From Corynebacterium pygosceleis (lineage in GTDB: Bacteria > Actinomycetota > Actinomycetes > Mycobacteriales > Mycobacteriaceae), in assembly GCF_016595275.2 (NCBI RefSeq), contig NZ_JAENIQ020000007.1, forward strand, positions 1 through 64,000: DNA of 64,000 bases, read 5' to 3'. Position numbers and translations under genes: made by a program. Positions 1 to 8,315 of the stretch are shown piece after piece. The stretch's first letter is position 1. The number at the start of each line of letters is the position of its first letter. The notes beneath the pieces were generated by a model. That model made no database searches and had not been told where the DNA came from. It saw only the letters and a list, made by a program, of their open reading frames with translations.

Positions 1-787
1 TTCCCTAGGGGTGGTGCCCCCTTTTTCGTCGTTGCCCCACCGGACACGCGGCACCGCCCCACGTCGACCGTGGCCCGCGTCCCACCGAACCGGGAACAAC
101 ACACCCGGGTCAGATAAGTCCCGGCGTATGCGTCGCAGAATGTCCTTCCTGCTCCGGACCGGTCCTCATCCCGGTGTCGACTGCCCCTGTTGCGGACCGT
201 GCCGAAGTCACGGGCCATGTGCAGGTAGGACACGTACGGCTTGTACCCCGTAGACGGGCCTCCGGTAGACGGAACGCCGGAACGGAGAAAAGGATACGTC
301 CACCACGTCTCAGATGTGGTCAACGTATCCTCCCCACATTTCCGGGAGTACGGTGCCACCGGGTGATCCGGAGCTCATCTCGTCGACCGCCCTCCCGGCG
401 ATTCAGTGCCGGTGCCACCGGGAGGCCATCGCCGGCAGCTTGTCGAGGTGGGGTAACTGACCTTTGCTGCGGAGACACCCCGACGGCGGTGGGGCCACGG
501 GTCCGACGGACCCTGGCCCGATTGCGGTGTGACCCGCCGAACCTGCTGATGGTTTACCTGCGGACGATGTCTTTCCGTCGATACGGGGTAACGGCTTCGC
601 TGGTCGGCGGCACGTGTGCCTTTGTGCTCCGGTCGACCACCGGAGGGCGTGTGACGCTAAGCGGTCCTCCGGTAACCCCCGTGGCGTTTTTCCCCGGGAT
701 GTCTCCCGTGTCGGCTGGGCCGGTTCCGACGGGGAGGGCCCCTGTTCCGAGGAAACCGCACCCGGATGGTTGTAGCCGAAGCAAGAG
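1..787. other. Non-coding stretch before the first gene
   Basis: I see no convincing gene here. The open frames that exist have arginine/proline-rich translations, no ribosome binding site and no recognisable domain. The stretch holds a G-run/C-run hairpin followed by five T residues at the very start (about 8-27), which may end a gene lying outside the window, the long hairpin at 291-331, and a repeated CGGTGCCACCGGG element (351-363 and about 411-423). It ends at the terminator of the ABC permease gene. Confidence 0.6.
291..331 (-). terminator. Long hairpin, terminator-like on the minus strand
   Basis: Arms 291-306 and 316-331 pair at 14 of 16 positions (outer arm AGGATACGT / ACGTATCCT) around a 9-base loop. 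Read on the minus strand the stem is followed by TTTT, as expected for an intrinsic terminator. No gene ends immediately upstream on that strand, so it may instead be an isolated structured element or part of a small RNA. Confidence 0.4.
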
Positions 788-831
788 AAAGGGCGGGCCA
801 CCGGAAACGAGAATCCGGTGGCCCGCCCTTT
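788..831 (-). terminator. Terminator of the ABC permease gene
   Basis: A perfect 17-bp inverted repeat (788-804 and 815-831, arm AAAGGGCGGGCCACCGG) with a 10-base loop sits 9 bases after the stop codon of the minus-strand FtsX-type permease gene. The A-rich left end gives a short U tract on the minus transcript. Confidence 0.85.
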
Positions 832-840
832 CGGTGGGGC

Positions 841-3450
841 TCAGCGATCGCTGATCGCGTCGAGTGGTTTGGTCTTCGCGGCCCGGTGTCCGGGCCACAC
901 GGCGGCGATGACGCCGACGACGGCTGACGCCACGAGCATGATGCCGAGCTGTCCCCACGGAACGATGACGGTCTCGAGGGAATCCTCACCGACGGTTCGG
1001 GTGAAGCACCATCCGAGTCCGAGACCGACCGCGGCGCCCAGCAGCGCACCGAACAGGGCGATGACGACGGACTCGAGGTAGATCATCCGGCGGATCTGGC
1101 CGCGTTGGGTGCCCAGCGCGCGGAGCATGCCGATTTCGCGGCGGCGTTCGGTGACGGACAGTGCGAGCGTGTTGATGATTCCGAGGACGGCGATGATGAC
1201 GGCGAGTCCGAGGAGACCGTAGAGAATGCCCAGGAGCTGGTCGACCTGGTTGGCCTGGGAACTGGCGTACTCGTCCTTCGACATCACCTGGACGACGAGG
1301 TAGTCGGACATCGCGGTGCGGAGTGCGTCACCGAGTTCGGATTCTGAGGTTCCGTCGGACCGGTCGACGAGGACCGTCTCGATGTCCATCTGATTCAGGG
1401 GCAGGAGTTCCGTCGCCGCGGAGACACTGATGAAACCGGGGCCTCCGGCCTGCATCTCCTCATAGGTGCCGAGGAGGGGTACCTCGACGGGGCCGGATCC
1501 GGCGGGAGTGGAGAGGGCGACGGTGTCACCGACGTGGAGGTTGAAGCGGTCGGCGATGTCCCTGAAGAGAATGACACCACGTTCGTCGCGGAGGTTGCCG
1601 GATCCCTCGGTGATGGTGACGGCCAGTCCCTCACCGGAGTCGAGGTTGAGGTTCGAGACAGGGCTCTTCGGGATCCCGCCGAAGGCCGGGTACAACGGTG
1701 CACCGTTGACCAGGATCGGTGCGTGGTAGACGGTGTGCGCCGCCTCAACCTCGTCGAGGGCCGTGATCCGGTCGGGTACGGAGGACGGGATCTTGAACAC
1801 GTTGGAGTTCTGTGCGGTGACGACGTAGTCGGAGGTGAACACGTCGTCGACGATGCTCTCGATGCTGTGGCGCATGGTGGCGCCGAGCATGCCGATGGAG
1901 CTGACCATCATCAGCCCCAGGGTGAGCGCGAAGGCTGTGGCGGCGGTACGTCGGGGGCTGCGCCGGGAGTTTGTCGAGGCGAGCTTGCCGACCGCGCCGA
2001 AGGGTGCGCCGATGATGCGGCCGAGTCCCCCGACCACCGGGATGGACAGTGCCGGGCCGATGAGCCACACGCCGATGATGACGGCGAGCGCGCCGACGCC
2101 GATGGAGATGAGCCGGTACTTGATCTCGTCGACACTGGTGGTGAACGCCCCGAAGAGGCAGAGTGCCGCGCCGACGCCGGTGATGAGGCCACCGATGACC
2201 GTGCGGGCGCGGAGGGAGTTGTGGGAGGAGCTGTCTCCGCTGCGCATCGCTTCGACGGGGTGGATGGAACCTGCGCGGCGTGCGGGGGCCCAGGCGCTCA
2301 GGACGGTGACGATCGCACCGACCACCAGCGGAACGATGATGGTGGAGGGGGTGAGGGACAGGCCACTGTCCGGCATGCCGATGCCGCCGGTCTTCAGGGC
2401 GAAGAAGAGCCCCTTGGCCAGGGCGACACCGAGGACGATGCCGAGTGCGGAGCCGATGACACCGACGATGACGGCCTCACCGATGACGGACCGGGTGATC
2501 TGGGAGCGGGAGGCGCCGATGCTGCGGAGCAGCGCGAACTCGCGGGTCCGTTCGGCGACGATCATCGCGAAGGTGTTGGAGATGATGAACGTTCCGACGA
2601 GGAGCGCGATCGCCGCGAACGCCCACAGGAAGTAGTTGACGAAGCTCAGGGCCTTCTTGAGTTCCTTGGTCTGACGTTCGACGAGAACATCGGCGTCGTC
2701 GACGGACAGGTCCGGGTAGGTGGCGCGGAGATCGTCGATGACCCCGTCGAGGTCGGCGCCGTCCGCGAGGACGAGAGACGCGGAGTTCACCAGGTTGTCG
2801 GGGGCGTAGATGTCCAGGAACTGGTCCTCGGGCAGGAGGACGCCGATCCACCCGCCGGTGGCGGTCGGTACATCGTAGGTGCCGGTGACGGTGACCTCGA
2901 ACTGATCGCCGGGGGTGACCACGGTGACCTTGTCACCGATGGTGATGTCCCCGCGTTCCGCGGCACTGGTGTTGACCGCCACCTCGTCGGTGTCCCCGGG
3001 CCATGCGCCGTCGACGAGGGTGAGGGAGCCGGCGTTCTCCTGGTCCGGGTTGTACGGGATCGCGTCCGAGGGGGCACCGCCGGTCTGGATGGCTTTTCCG
3101 TCGCTGCCGGCGAGAATCATCGGCGCGGGCTGGACGATCATGTCGGCGGCGGTGAGGTCGTCCCGCTCACGGATCTCGCGGACCGTGTCGGCGTCCAGTG
3201 CGCGCCCCGCACCGTCCGGACCGGAGACGACGATGTCGACGTCGTCGTACTGTGTGGCGATGATCTTGGCGAAACTGCTCGACAGGGATGCGGTGAACAT
3301 CGAGGAACCCGCGATGAAGGCGGTTCCGAGGACGACGGCGAGGATCGTCAGGGCGAGGCGGAGCTTGTGGGCGGCGATCGTCCGGCGGGAGATCGTCCGC
3401 ATGGGTTTGCGGAGCCCGGTGTGTGTGGATGTGCTCATGGTGCGGCTCAC
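841..3450 (-). CDS. FtsX/MacB-type ABC transporter permease
   Basis: This is an 869-residue inner-membrane permease with two FtsX domains. An N-terminal membrane segment at about residues 30-55 is followed by an extracytoplasmic MacB_PCD-like region to about 260. The first FtsX domain lies around 268-350 (with TREFALLRSIGAS), further membrane segments follow in the middle, and the second FtsX domain is around 735-865 (with RREIGMLRALG). Paired with the adjacent ATPase it should form a MacB/LolCDE-like mechanotransmission exporter for lipids, peptides or drugs; the substrate cannot be told from sequence. The GTG start at 3450 overlaps the ATPase stop in a GTGA junction, indicating translational coupling; an ATG at 3438 is the alternative. 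Confidence 0.93.
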   Translation of the reverse strand: MSRTMSTSTHTGLRKPMRTISRRTIAAHKLRLALTILAVVLGTAFIAGSSMFTASLSSSFAKIIATQYDDVDIVVSGPDGAGRALDADTVREIRERDDLTAADMIVQPAPMILAGSDGKAIQTGGAPSDAIPYNPDQENAGSLTLVDGAWPGDTDEVAVNTSAAERGDITIGDKVTVVTPGDQFEVTVTGTYDVPTATGGWIGVLLPEDQFLDIYAPDNLVNSASLVLADGADLDGVIDDLRATYPDLSVDDADVLVERQTKELKKALSFVNYFLWAFAAIALLVGTFIISNTFAMIVAERTREFALLRSIGASRSQITRSVIGEAVIVGVIGSALGIVLGVALAKGLFFALKTGGIGMPDSGLSLTPSTIIVPLVVGAIVTVLSAWAPARRAGSIHPVEAMRSGDSSSHNSLRARTVIGGLITGVGAALCLFGAFTTSVDEIKYRLISIGVGALAVIIGVWLIGPALSIPVVGGLGRIIGAPFGAVGKLASTNSRRSPRRTAATAFALTLGLMMVSSIGMLGATMRHSIESIVDDVFTSDYVVTAQNSNVFKIPSSVPDRITALDEVEAAHTVYHAPILVNGAPLYPAFGGIPKSPVSNLNLDSGEGLAVTITEGSGNLRDERGVILFRDIADRFNLHVGDTVALSTPAGSGPVEVPLLGTYEEMQAGGPGFISVSAATELLPLNQMDIETVLVDRSDGTSESELGDALRTAMSDYLVVQVMSKDEYASSQANQVDQLLGILYGLLGLAVIIAVLGIINTLALSVTERRREIGMLRALGTQRGQIRRMIYLESVVIALFGALLGAAVGLGLGWCFTRTVGEDSLETVIVPWGQLGIMLVASAVVGVIAAVWPGHRAAKTKPLDAISDR

Positions 3451-4220
3451 AGTTTCTCGATGTCGGCCATCACGGACAGGATGCTCTCGGCGGTGGGATC
3501 GTCGAGTTCGTTGACGATCCTGCCGTCGGCGAGGAAGATCACCCGGTCGGCGTAGCTCGCGGCTTTGGCGTCGTGGGTGACGATGACGACGGTCTGGTCG
3601 AGATCGTCGACGGCGGCGCGGAGAATGTCCATGACCTCGGCCGAGGCGTTGGAGTCCAGGTTTCCGGTCGGTTCATCGCCGAAGATGATCTCGGGACGGC
3701 TGATGAGCGCCCGGGCGACGGCGACGCGCTGCTGCTGTCCGCCGGAGAGTTCGGTGGGCCGGTGGTCGAGTCGCCTGGCGAGGCCGAGTCGGGTGGTCAC
3801 CTCCCCGAACCAGTCCCGGTCGACGGTTCCGCCCGCGATGTCGACGGGGAGGGTGATGTTCTCGGCCGCGGTGAGCGTGGGGACGAGATTGAAGGACTGG
3901 AAGACGAAACCGAGCCGGTCGCGCCGCAGTGCGGTGATCTGACGGTCGGGCAGTCCCGCCAGGTTCGTGTCACCGATGAACGTCGCGCCTTCGGTGACGC
4001 TGTCGAGTCCGGCCATGCAGTGCATGAGGGTGGACTTGCCGGATCCGGAGGGGCCCATGATCGCGGTGAACTGGCCCTTCTTCAGGGTGACGGAGACCCC
4101 GTCGAGAGCGCTGACGACGGTCTCACCGGATCCGTAACGCTTGACCAGGTTCTCGGCGCGGGCGGCGGGAGTGCCGTCCGGGGTCGGGTCGGTGGGCGTC
4201 GTGGAAACAGGACAGGTCAC
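3447..4220 (-). CDS. ABC transporter ATP-binding protein (MacB/LolD type)
   Basis: This 257-residue ATPase energises the FtsX-type permease encoded directly downstream. Walker A (GPSGSGKST), the Q-loop region ([12 protein letters not shown]), signature [15 protein letters not shown], Walker B ([13 protein letters not shown]) and the H-loop (VTHD) are all present, and the [12 protein letters not shown] pattern is typical of the LolD/MacB family. I chose the GTG at 4220 because GAGGAG lies 5-6 bases upstream; an in-frame ATG further upstream has no such site. A short palindrome in the promoter region (4292-4306) suggests repressor control. Confidence 0.92.
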   Translation of the reverse strand: MTCPVSTTPTDPTPDGTPAARAENLVKRYGSGETVVSALDGVSVTLKKGQFTAIMGPSGSGKSTLMHCMAGLDSVTEGATFIGDTNLAGLPDRQITALRRDRLGFVFQSFNLVPTLTAAENITLPVDIAGGTVDRDWFGEVTTRLGLARRLDHRPTELSGGQQQRVAVARALISRPEIIFGDEPTGNLDSNASAEVMDILRAAVDDLDQTVVIVTHDAKAASYADRVIFLADGRIVNELDDPTAESILSVMADIEKL

Positions 4221-4289
4221 GTTCTCTCCTCGAAAATTCATGTTTGTGCAGGGCATTCCGGTTCATCCGGGTGGACTCACCCCAAGCCT

Positions 4290-4306
4290 AAACCCTGCCG
4301 CAGGGT
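4290..4306 (-). promoter_or_regulatory. Promoter with palindromic operator candidate for the ABC exporter
   Basis: The perfect palindrome ACCCTGCCGCAGGGT (4292-4306) abuts a TAGGCT -10-like hexamer on the minus strand, 60-70 bases upstream of the ABC ATPase start. A palindrome next to a -10 box is what one expects of a repressor operator. The binding protein is unknown; no regulator gene is adjacent. Confidence 0.4.
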
Positions 4307-4337
4307 AAAGGTACAGGGCAACCGTCCACGGGTCTGC

Positions 4338-4353
4338 CCGGGCGGTCGCCCGG
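4338..4353 (-). terminator. Short hairpin after the rluA-family gene
   Basis: CCGGGCG (4338-4344) and CGCCCGG (4347-4353) form a compact GC hairpin immediately after the stop codon of the pseudouridine synthase gene. There is no T tract, so termination is uncertain. Confidence 0.3.
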
Positions 4354-4354
4354 T

Positions 4355-5350
4355 TCAGGGGCGGTCCGACGTGAAGGTGCGGTGTTCGCCGCTGAGGGGA
4401 TCGGTGAATGCGAGGGCGGTCGCGCGGAGGTGCATGGGGATCCGGAAGTCCTCGTCGTCCTCGGGGAGGATGTCCGGGTAGAGCGGATCACCGAGGATGG
4501 GGGCTCCTGCGGTGAGCATGTGCAACCGGAGTTGGTGGGTACGTCCGGTGGCCGGGTGGAGGGTGTAGTGGGCCTGCCGGGGGAGTGGCCCGTGGACGGA
4601 CTCGAGGGCGGCCTGTTCTGTGTCGTTGACGGGGGACACGGAGCTGACGGTGGTCCGTGCGTTCGGTTCCCCGTCCTCGAGGTAGGCCTGTAGCCTGCCC
4701 CGGGTCTTCTGCATCCTGTGCTCCCAGGTCACCGGGCCTTCCGCCACGGCTGTCGCCAGGTCGGGAAGGAACGTGGCCGTCGCCCGGTATGTCTTGCGGA
4801 CGCTGCGGGAGGCGAACAGTTGCTGGTAGGCGCCGCGGACGGCGGGGTCGCAGGTCAGGACGAGGATCCCCGCTGTCAGCCGGTCGAGGCGGTGGGCCGG
4901 TGTGAGATCGGGGTTCCCGGTCTTCCGGCGCAGTCTGACCACGGCGGTTTCGGTGATGTGACGTCCGCGTGGCATCGTCGCGAGGAAGTGCGGCTTGTCG
5001 ACGACGAGGAGGTGTTCGTCGTGGTGGATGATGCGGCAGTCGCCGGGGACGGGTGTTTCGGGTGCGGGGGTGCGGTAGAACCAGACGTCCTGTCCGGGGG
5101 CCAGTACCCTGTCCGGGGGGAGTGGCCTGCCCTGCGGATCGACGACGTCGCCGGCGTCGAAACGTGCGCGGACCGCTCGGGCGTCGTCGCCGGTCGCACG
5201 GTGCGACTGGGTGGTGATGAGGGTGGTGACGAACGCGAGTGCTGTCACGGGTGCAGCATCGTCGGGGAGTCGTGCACGGGACGGATTCAGGCCGTCGCGG
5301 ACCGGAAGAGGTGCCTGACGACGTCTGCGCTGTACTATCCTTTGGCCCAT
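4355..5350 (-). CDS. RluA-family RNA pseudouridine synthase
   Basis: A protein of 331 residues that isomerises uridine to pseudouridine in rRNA or tRNA. The catalytic motif is HRLDRLTAGILVLT, with the active-site Asp in HRLD, followed by the GRTHQLRLHM motif near the C-terminus (ATGRTHQLRLHM...GDPLYP), both typical of RluA/RsuA enzymes. The conserved actinobacterial N-terminus PLPVRDGLNPSR requires a start upstream of it; the ATG at 5350 is used here, with ATGs at 5356 and 5368 as alternatives. That start overlaps the divergent ATG of the 60-residue gene (shared CATG), so the two genes' promoters must lie inside each other's 5' ends. The precise RNA target is not predictable. Confidence 0.9.
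   Translation of the reverse strand: MGQRIVQRRRRQAPLPVRDGLNPSRARLPDDAAPVTALAFVTTLITTQSHRATGDDARAVRARFDAGDVVDPQGRPLPPDRVLAPGQDVWFYRTPAPETPVPGDCRIIHHDEHLLVVDKPHFLATMPRGRHITETAVVRLRRKTGNPDLTPAHRLDRLTAGILVLTCDPAVRGAYQQLFASRSVRKTYRATATFLPDLATAVAEGPVTWEHRMQKTRGRLQAYLEDGEPNARTTVSSVSPVNDTEQAALESVHGPLPRQAHYTLHPATGRTHQLRLHMLTAGAPILGDPLYPDILPEDDEDFRIPMHLRATALAFTDPLSGEHRTFTSDRP
5333..5338 (+). promoter_or_regulatory. -10 box for the 60-residue peptide gene
   Basis: TACTAT lies 10 bases upstream of the ATG at 5349, so transcription would begin only a few bases before the start codon. No Shine-Dalgarno sequence is present, consistent with near-leaderless translation. Confidence 0.5.
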
Positions 5351-5531
5351 GGACATCAATTCTCTCATGGCTCAGCTGGCTGATTTCTTCAGCAACGGAA
5401 TCGGCAAGATCATCGGTGACGTGATGCGCGTCATCTATCATTTCCTCTACCCCGCGAACGCTGACGCGGCACGTGTCCTCGAGGCCGCGGATGCCGCGAA
5501 GGCTGCGGCCGGAGCCACCGCGGCCCAGTGA
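5349..5531 (+). CDS. Small amphipathic 60-residue protein, unknown function
   Basis: I do not recognise this protein. It begins MDINSLMAQLADFF, continues with an amphipathic stretch containing Gly-Ile-Gly and a VIYHFLYP segment, and ends in an alanine-rich helix (AADAAKAAAGATAAQ). There is no signal peptide. Support for a real gene: a good -10 hexamer (5333-5338) 10 bases upstream, and a stop codon overlapping the next gene's GTG start (GTGA), i.e. translational coupling to the flavin monooxygenase gene. Small amphipathic proteins of this size in corynebacteria include the PorA/PorH channel peptides; that resemblance is only in size and amphipathicity. Confidence 0.6.
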   Translation: MDINSLMAQLADFFSNGIGKIIGDVMRVIYHFLYPANADAARVLEAADAAKAAAGATAAQ

Positions 5532-6544
5532 GTTCCGCCCCGCCCGGTCTCTCCGTTCTCGATCTCGTCCCCGTTTCCTCGGGGTCGGGGCCGGCTGCGG
5601 CGATCCGGGCGGCGTGTGCGGCGGCGCAGACCGCCGAACGGCACGGGTACGACCGCTACTGGTTGGCGGAGCACCACAATTCACCGGCGCTCGCCTGTTC
5701 CGCGACGACCGTGCTCATGGGTGCGGTGGCGGCGGCGACGGAGACGATCTGGGTGGGGTCCGGGGGGATCATGCTGCCTAACCATGCTCCCCTGAGGGTC
5801 GCGGAGGATCTGGGCACCCTCGCGGTCATGTACCCGGGCCGGATCGACTGCGGGCTCGGGCGCGCGCCGGGGACCGATCCGGGGACCGCCGCCCGGTTAC
5901 GGCGGGGGTCGGCTGATCTGGTTGATTTCACCCGGGACCTGACGGAACTGCACGACTATCTCGGCCCGGCCACCGGTGCACCGGGGGAGACCGAGGTCAT
6001 CGGACGCGGTGCCGGTGTGCGGCTCTTCGTGCTCGGTTCGTCGACGGGCGGGGCCCGTGCGGCGGCGGAGCTGGGGTTGCCCTTCTCCTTCGCCAGTCAC
6101 TTCGCGCCCGACCAGCTGCATGAGGCGCTCGCCGTGTACCGGGGGAACTTCAATCCCGACGCCCCGACCGCCCAGGTCTCCGCGCCGTGGGTGAGCGCCG
6201 CCGTGAACGTCATGGCCGCGGACACCGTGGCGGAGGCTCAGCGGCAGCTTCTGACGCTGCGGCACTCCTTCGCCGGTGTGCTCACGGGCCGGAGGGGTCC
6301 GCTCGTCGCGCCCGGGGACACCGTGGAACCGCACCCGATCCTTGAGGCACGTGTCCATCACTCGCTCCGTGTGACCGCCTGTGGAACGGCGGCGGGGGTC
6401 GTGGACCAGTTGCTCGACTGGGCGGTCCCGCTGGGGTTGGACGAGATCGTCACGGTCACCTACGCGCACGACCCGGAGGTTCGGCGGAGATCCCTCGCTC
6501 TCGTCGGGGACGAGTGGGCACGGCGGCGGAATTGCTGCATGTGA
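5528..6544 (+). CDS. LLM-class flavin-dependent oxidoreductase
   Basis: A protein of 338 residues of the bacterial luciferase-like superfamily, which uses reduced flavin and O2 for monooxygenation. Family signs are the N-terminal LSVLDLVPV segment, YWLAEHHN, the GSGGIMLPNHAPLRVAEDLGTL block and FPGRID-type YPGRIDCGLGRAPGTD. These are characteristic of the MsnO8/YhbW-like subgroup. It starts with GTG overlapping the stop codon of the 60-residue gene, so the two are co-translated. The substrate is unknown. Confidence 0.9.
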   Translation: MSSAPPGLSVLDLVPVSSGSGPAAAIRAACAAAQTAERHGYDRYWLAEHHNSPALACSATTVLMGAVAAATETIWVGSGGIMLPNHAPLRVAEDLGTLAVMYPGRIDCGLGRAPGTDPGTAARLRRGSADLVDFTRDLTELHDYLGPATGAPGETEVIGRGAGVRLFVLGSSTGGARAAAELGLPFSFASHFAPDQLHEALAVYRGNFNPDAPTAQVSAPWVSAAVNVMAADTVAEAQRQLLTLRHSFAGVLTGRRGPLVAPGDTVEPHPILEARVHHSLRVTACGTAAGVVDQLLDWAVPLGLDEIVTVTYAHDPEVRRRSLALVGDEWARRRNCCM

Positions 6545-6600
6545 CGGCCCTTTCATCCCCTTCCCCGCGGATGTCGAGTGGGTAGAATGGGGGGTGGAAA

Positions 6601-6621
6601 CGGTGTCCGGACCGGACACCG
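6601..6621 (+). promoter_or_regulatory. 21-bp perfect palindrome upstream of the usp gene
   Basis: The arms 6601-6610 (CGGTGTCCGG) and 6612-6621 are perfect inverted repeats around a single central base, so a hairpin loop is unlikely and a dimeric DNA-binding protein is more plausible. A TAGAAT -10-like hexamer sits at 6583-6588, placing the palindrome just downstream of the expected transcription start, where a bound repressor would block transcription of the Usp gene. Confidence 0.5.
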
Positions 6622-6664
6622 GACAGAGGCCGGATCAGGTCCGGCGGGAAAGGTCGTGATCGGG

Positions 6665-7591
6665 ATGACCCAGCACACCAGTGAACGGAAACCAGGGCGT
6701 GAGGACATCGTCGTTGTCGCGGTGGACGGTTCCGAGGCGTCGAAGGTCGCGGTCAGGTGGGCCGCGAACACCGCGGACAAGCGGGGTGTCCCGTTGCGTC
6801 TCGCGGCGAGCTACACCATGCCCCAGTTCCTCTACGCGGAGGGGATGGTTCCCCCGCAGTCCATCTTCGATGAACTCCGGGCGGAGACGATGGAGAAGGT
6901 CGACGAGGCACGGGCCATCGCCCATGAGCTGGTGCCCGACCTGAGGATCGGCCACGTGGTGGCGGAGGGCAGCCCGATCGACATGCTGCTGGAGATGTCG
7001 CCGTCGGTGACGATGATCGTGATGGGTTCCCGTGGTCTCGGGGGGCTGAGCGGCATGGTCATGGGATCTGTGTCCGCGGCGGTCGTCAGCCACGCGAACT
7101 GTCCCGTCGTCGTGGTCCGGGAGGACTCGGGGGTGCGGGACGAGACCCGGTACGGTCCCGTGGTCGTCGGTGTGGACGGTTCCGGTACCTCCCGGAAGGC
7201 CATCGAGTACGCGTTCGCCGAGGCGTCGGCACGCGGTGCGGAACTCATCGCGGTACACACGTGGATGGACATGCAGGTGCAGACGTCGCTCGCGGGACTG
7301 TCCGCGGCGCAGGAACAGTGGGTCACGATCGAGGAGGAACAGGAGGCCCTGCTCGCGGAGCGGCTCGCCGGATTCGCCTCGGAGTACCCGGACGTTCCGG
7401 TGAAGAGGCTCGTCACGCGGGACCGTCCCGTCCGGGCGTTGTCGGACGCGGCTCAGGGCGCCCAGCTTCTGGTCGTCGGCTCGCACGGTCGTGGCGGTTT
7501 CAAGGGGATGCTGCTCGGTTCGACGTCCCGTGCGCTGCTCCAGTCGGCGCCCTGCCCGATGATGGTCGTGCGCGGACAGGTCGGGGACTGA
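6665..7591 (+). CDS. Universal stress protein with two Usp domains
   Basis: A protein of 308 residues with tandem Usp domains. The first covers about residues 15-155 and contains the ATP-binding G-2X-G-9X-G(S/T) pattern in GSRGLGGLSGMVMGSVS. The second covers about 165-308 with GSHGRGGFKGMLLGSTSRALL. Such proteins bind ATP and help survival under growth arrest, oxidative or DNA stress. The ATG at 6665 is chosen with GGGAAAGG upstream; a GTG at 6656 is possible. The gene stands alone, with a 21-bp palindrome (6601-6621) in its leader and a GC hairpin after the stop. Confidence 0.92.
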   Translation: MTQHTSERKPGREDIVVVAVDGSEASKVAVRWAANTADKRGVPLRLAASYTMPQFLYAEGMVPPQSIFDELRAETMEKVDEARAIAHELVPDLRIGHVVAEGSPIDMLLEMSPSVTMIVMGSRGLGGLSGMVMGSVSAAVVSHANCPVVVVREDSGVRDETRYGPVVVGVDGSGTSRKAIEYAFAEASARGAELIAVHTWMDMQVQTSLAGLSAAQEQWVTIEEEQEALLAERLAGFASEYPDVPVKRLVTRDRPVRALSDAAQGAQLLVVGSHGRGGFKGMLLGSTSRALLQSAPCPMMVVRGQVGD

Positions 7592-7603
7592 CGGTGAACG
7601 CCG

Positions 7604-7634
7604 CCGGGGGTGTGCGGGTTTTCCCGGCCCCCGG
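7604..7634 (+). terminator. Hairpin after the usp gene
   Basis: CCGGGGG (7604-7610) pairs with CCCCCGG (7628-7634), and CGGG (7615-7618) with CCCG (7623-7626) around TTTT. It sits 12 bases after the usp stop codon. No U tract follows, as is common in high-G+C actinobacteria. Confidence 0.5.
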
Positions 7635-7729
7635 TGACGGCATCGCACCGCGAACCTGCTGATCGTGTGGCGTGGGTAACGCCCGGGTTTCAGTAGGGGA
7701 ACACTTTGGGTCCAACGGGCCTCCGGGGT

Positions 7730-7757
7730 TTGTCTGCCGCCGGACACGACCTATATT
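7730..7757 (+). promoter_or_regulatory. Promoter of the GlsB-like gene
   Basis: TTGTCT (7730-7735), a 16-base spacer and TATATT (7752-7757) form a good housekeeping-type promoter. It lies about 100 bases upstream of the gene, leaving a roughly 90-base leader. Confidence 0.55.
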
Positions 7758-7854
7758 CATTTGTGGACACCATTGTGGTGGTTTAACGGCGTCATGTTCT
7801 TGTTTTCCGGATGCCGGATGAATACCGAAGACTATCTGTAAAAGGAGAATTACA

Positions 7855-8106
7855 ATGCCCGGTCTTTCTTTCCTCGGCTGGATCATCATCGGCGGACTCG
7901 CCGGCTGGATCGCCTCCAAGATCAAGGGGACCGATGCCCAGCAGGGCCTGCTCCTCAACATCGTCGTCGGTGTCGTCGGCGGTCTCATCGGCGGCTGGCT
8001 GCTCACCCTCTTCGGAATTGATGGTGGCGGCTGGATCTTCAGCTTCCTCACCTGCCTGGTCGGCGCGGTGATCCTGCTGTCGATCGTTCAGGCGGTCCGC
8101 AAGTAG
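7855..8106 (+). CDS. GlsB/YeaQ/YmgE family stress-response membrane protein
   Basis: A protein of 83 residues with three hydrophobic helices and glycine-rich GGLAGWIASKIKG and GVVGGLIGGWLL segments typical of the transglycosylase-associated (GlsB/YeaQ/YmgE) family. It is an inner-membrane protein often induced by envelope or general stress; the molecular activity is unknown. AAAGGAGAATTACA precedes the ATG, an excellent ribosome binding site. The gene has its own promoter and a strong terminator, so it is monocistronic. Confidence 0.93.
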   Translation: MPGLSFLGWIIIGGLAGWIASKIKGTDAQQGLLLNIVVGVVGGLIGGWLLTLFGIDGGGWIFSFLTCLVGAVILLSIVQAVRK

Positions 8107-8130
8107 TTCCCGGTCTCCGTTTCCGGGAGA

Positions 8131-8162
8131 GTGGCCGGCACCTGTTTTCAGGTGCCGGCCAC
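8131..8162 (+). terminator. Terminator of the GlsB-like gene
   Basis: A perfect 14-bp stem (GTGGCCGGCACCTG, 8131-8144, with 8149-8162) closes a TTTT loop and is followed by TTTTG on the plus strand. Confidence 0.9.
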
Positions 8163-8218
8163 TTTTGTGCGCGGGGTCGTCCGTGGTCGCGGCACCGAGG
8201 GGGTATTGTGGAGGTGAC

Positions 8219-8299
8219 ATGTCTGACCCGGAGCCCCACAGGTGCCGGGTCCCGCCGCCTGCGTCCGTGCAGCCGGGCGGAGAGGAAGGACATCGCTGA
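8219..8299 (+). CDS. Possible 26-residue leader peptide upstream of the TetR gene
   Basis: An ATG with a strong Shine-Dalgarno (GGAGG, 4 bases upstream) opens a 26-codon frame ending at 8297-8299, just before the likely GTG start of the TetR regulator, in another frame. The peptide is proline-rich with no known motif. It could be a regulatory leader peptide. Alternatively the good Shine-Dalgarno marks the original TetR start and a frameshift separates the two. Confidence 0.3.
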   Translation: MSDPEPHRCRVPPPASVQPGGEEGHR

Positions 8300-8315
8300 C
8301 GAGCGCAGGAAGGAT

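Noticed and set aside
174-854. 226-codon open frame in the first 850 bases
   Set aside because: Arg/Pro-rich translation, no ribosome binding site, no domain, and it runs through the terminator hairpin at 788-831.
1534-3555. 673-codon open frame on the plus strand
   Set aside because: It is antisense to the ABC permease and ATPase genes; its Asp/Gly/Glu-rich translation without hydrophobic or known motifs is the usual shadow of high-G+C coding DNA.
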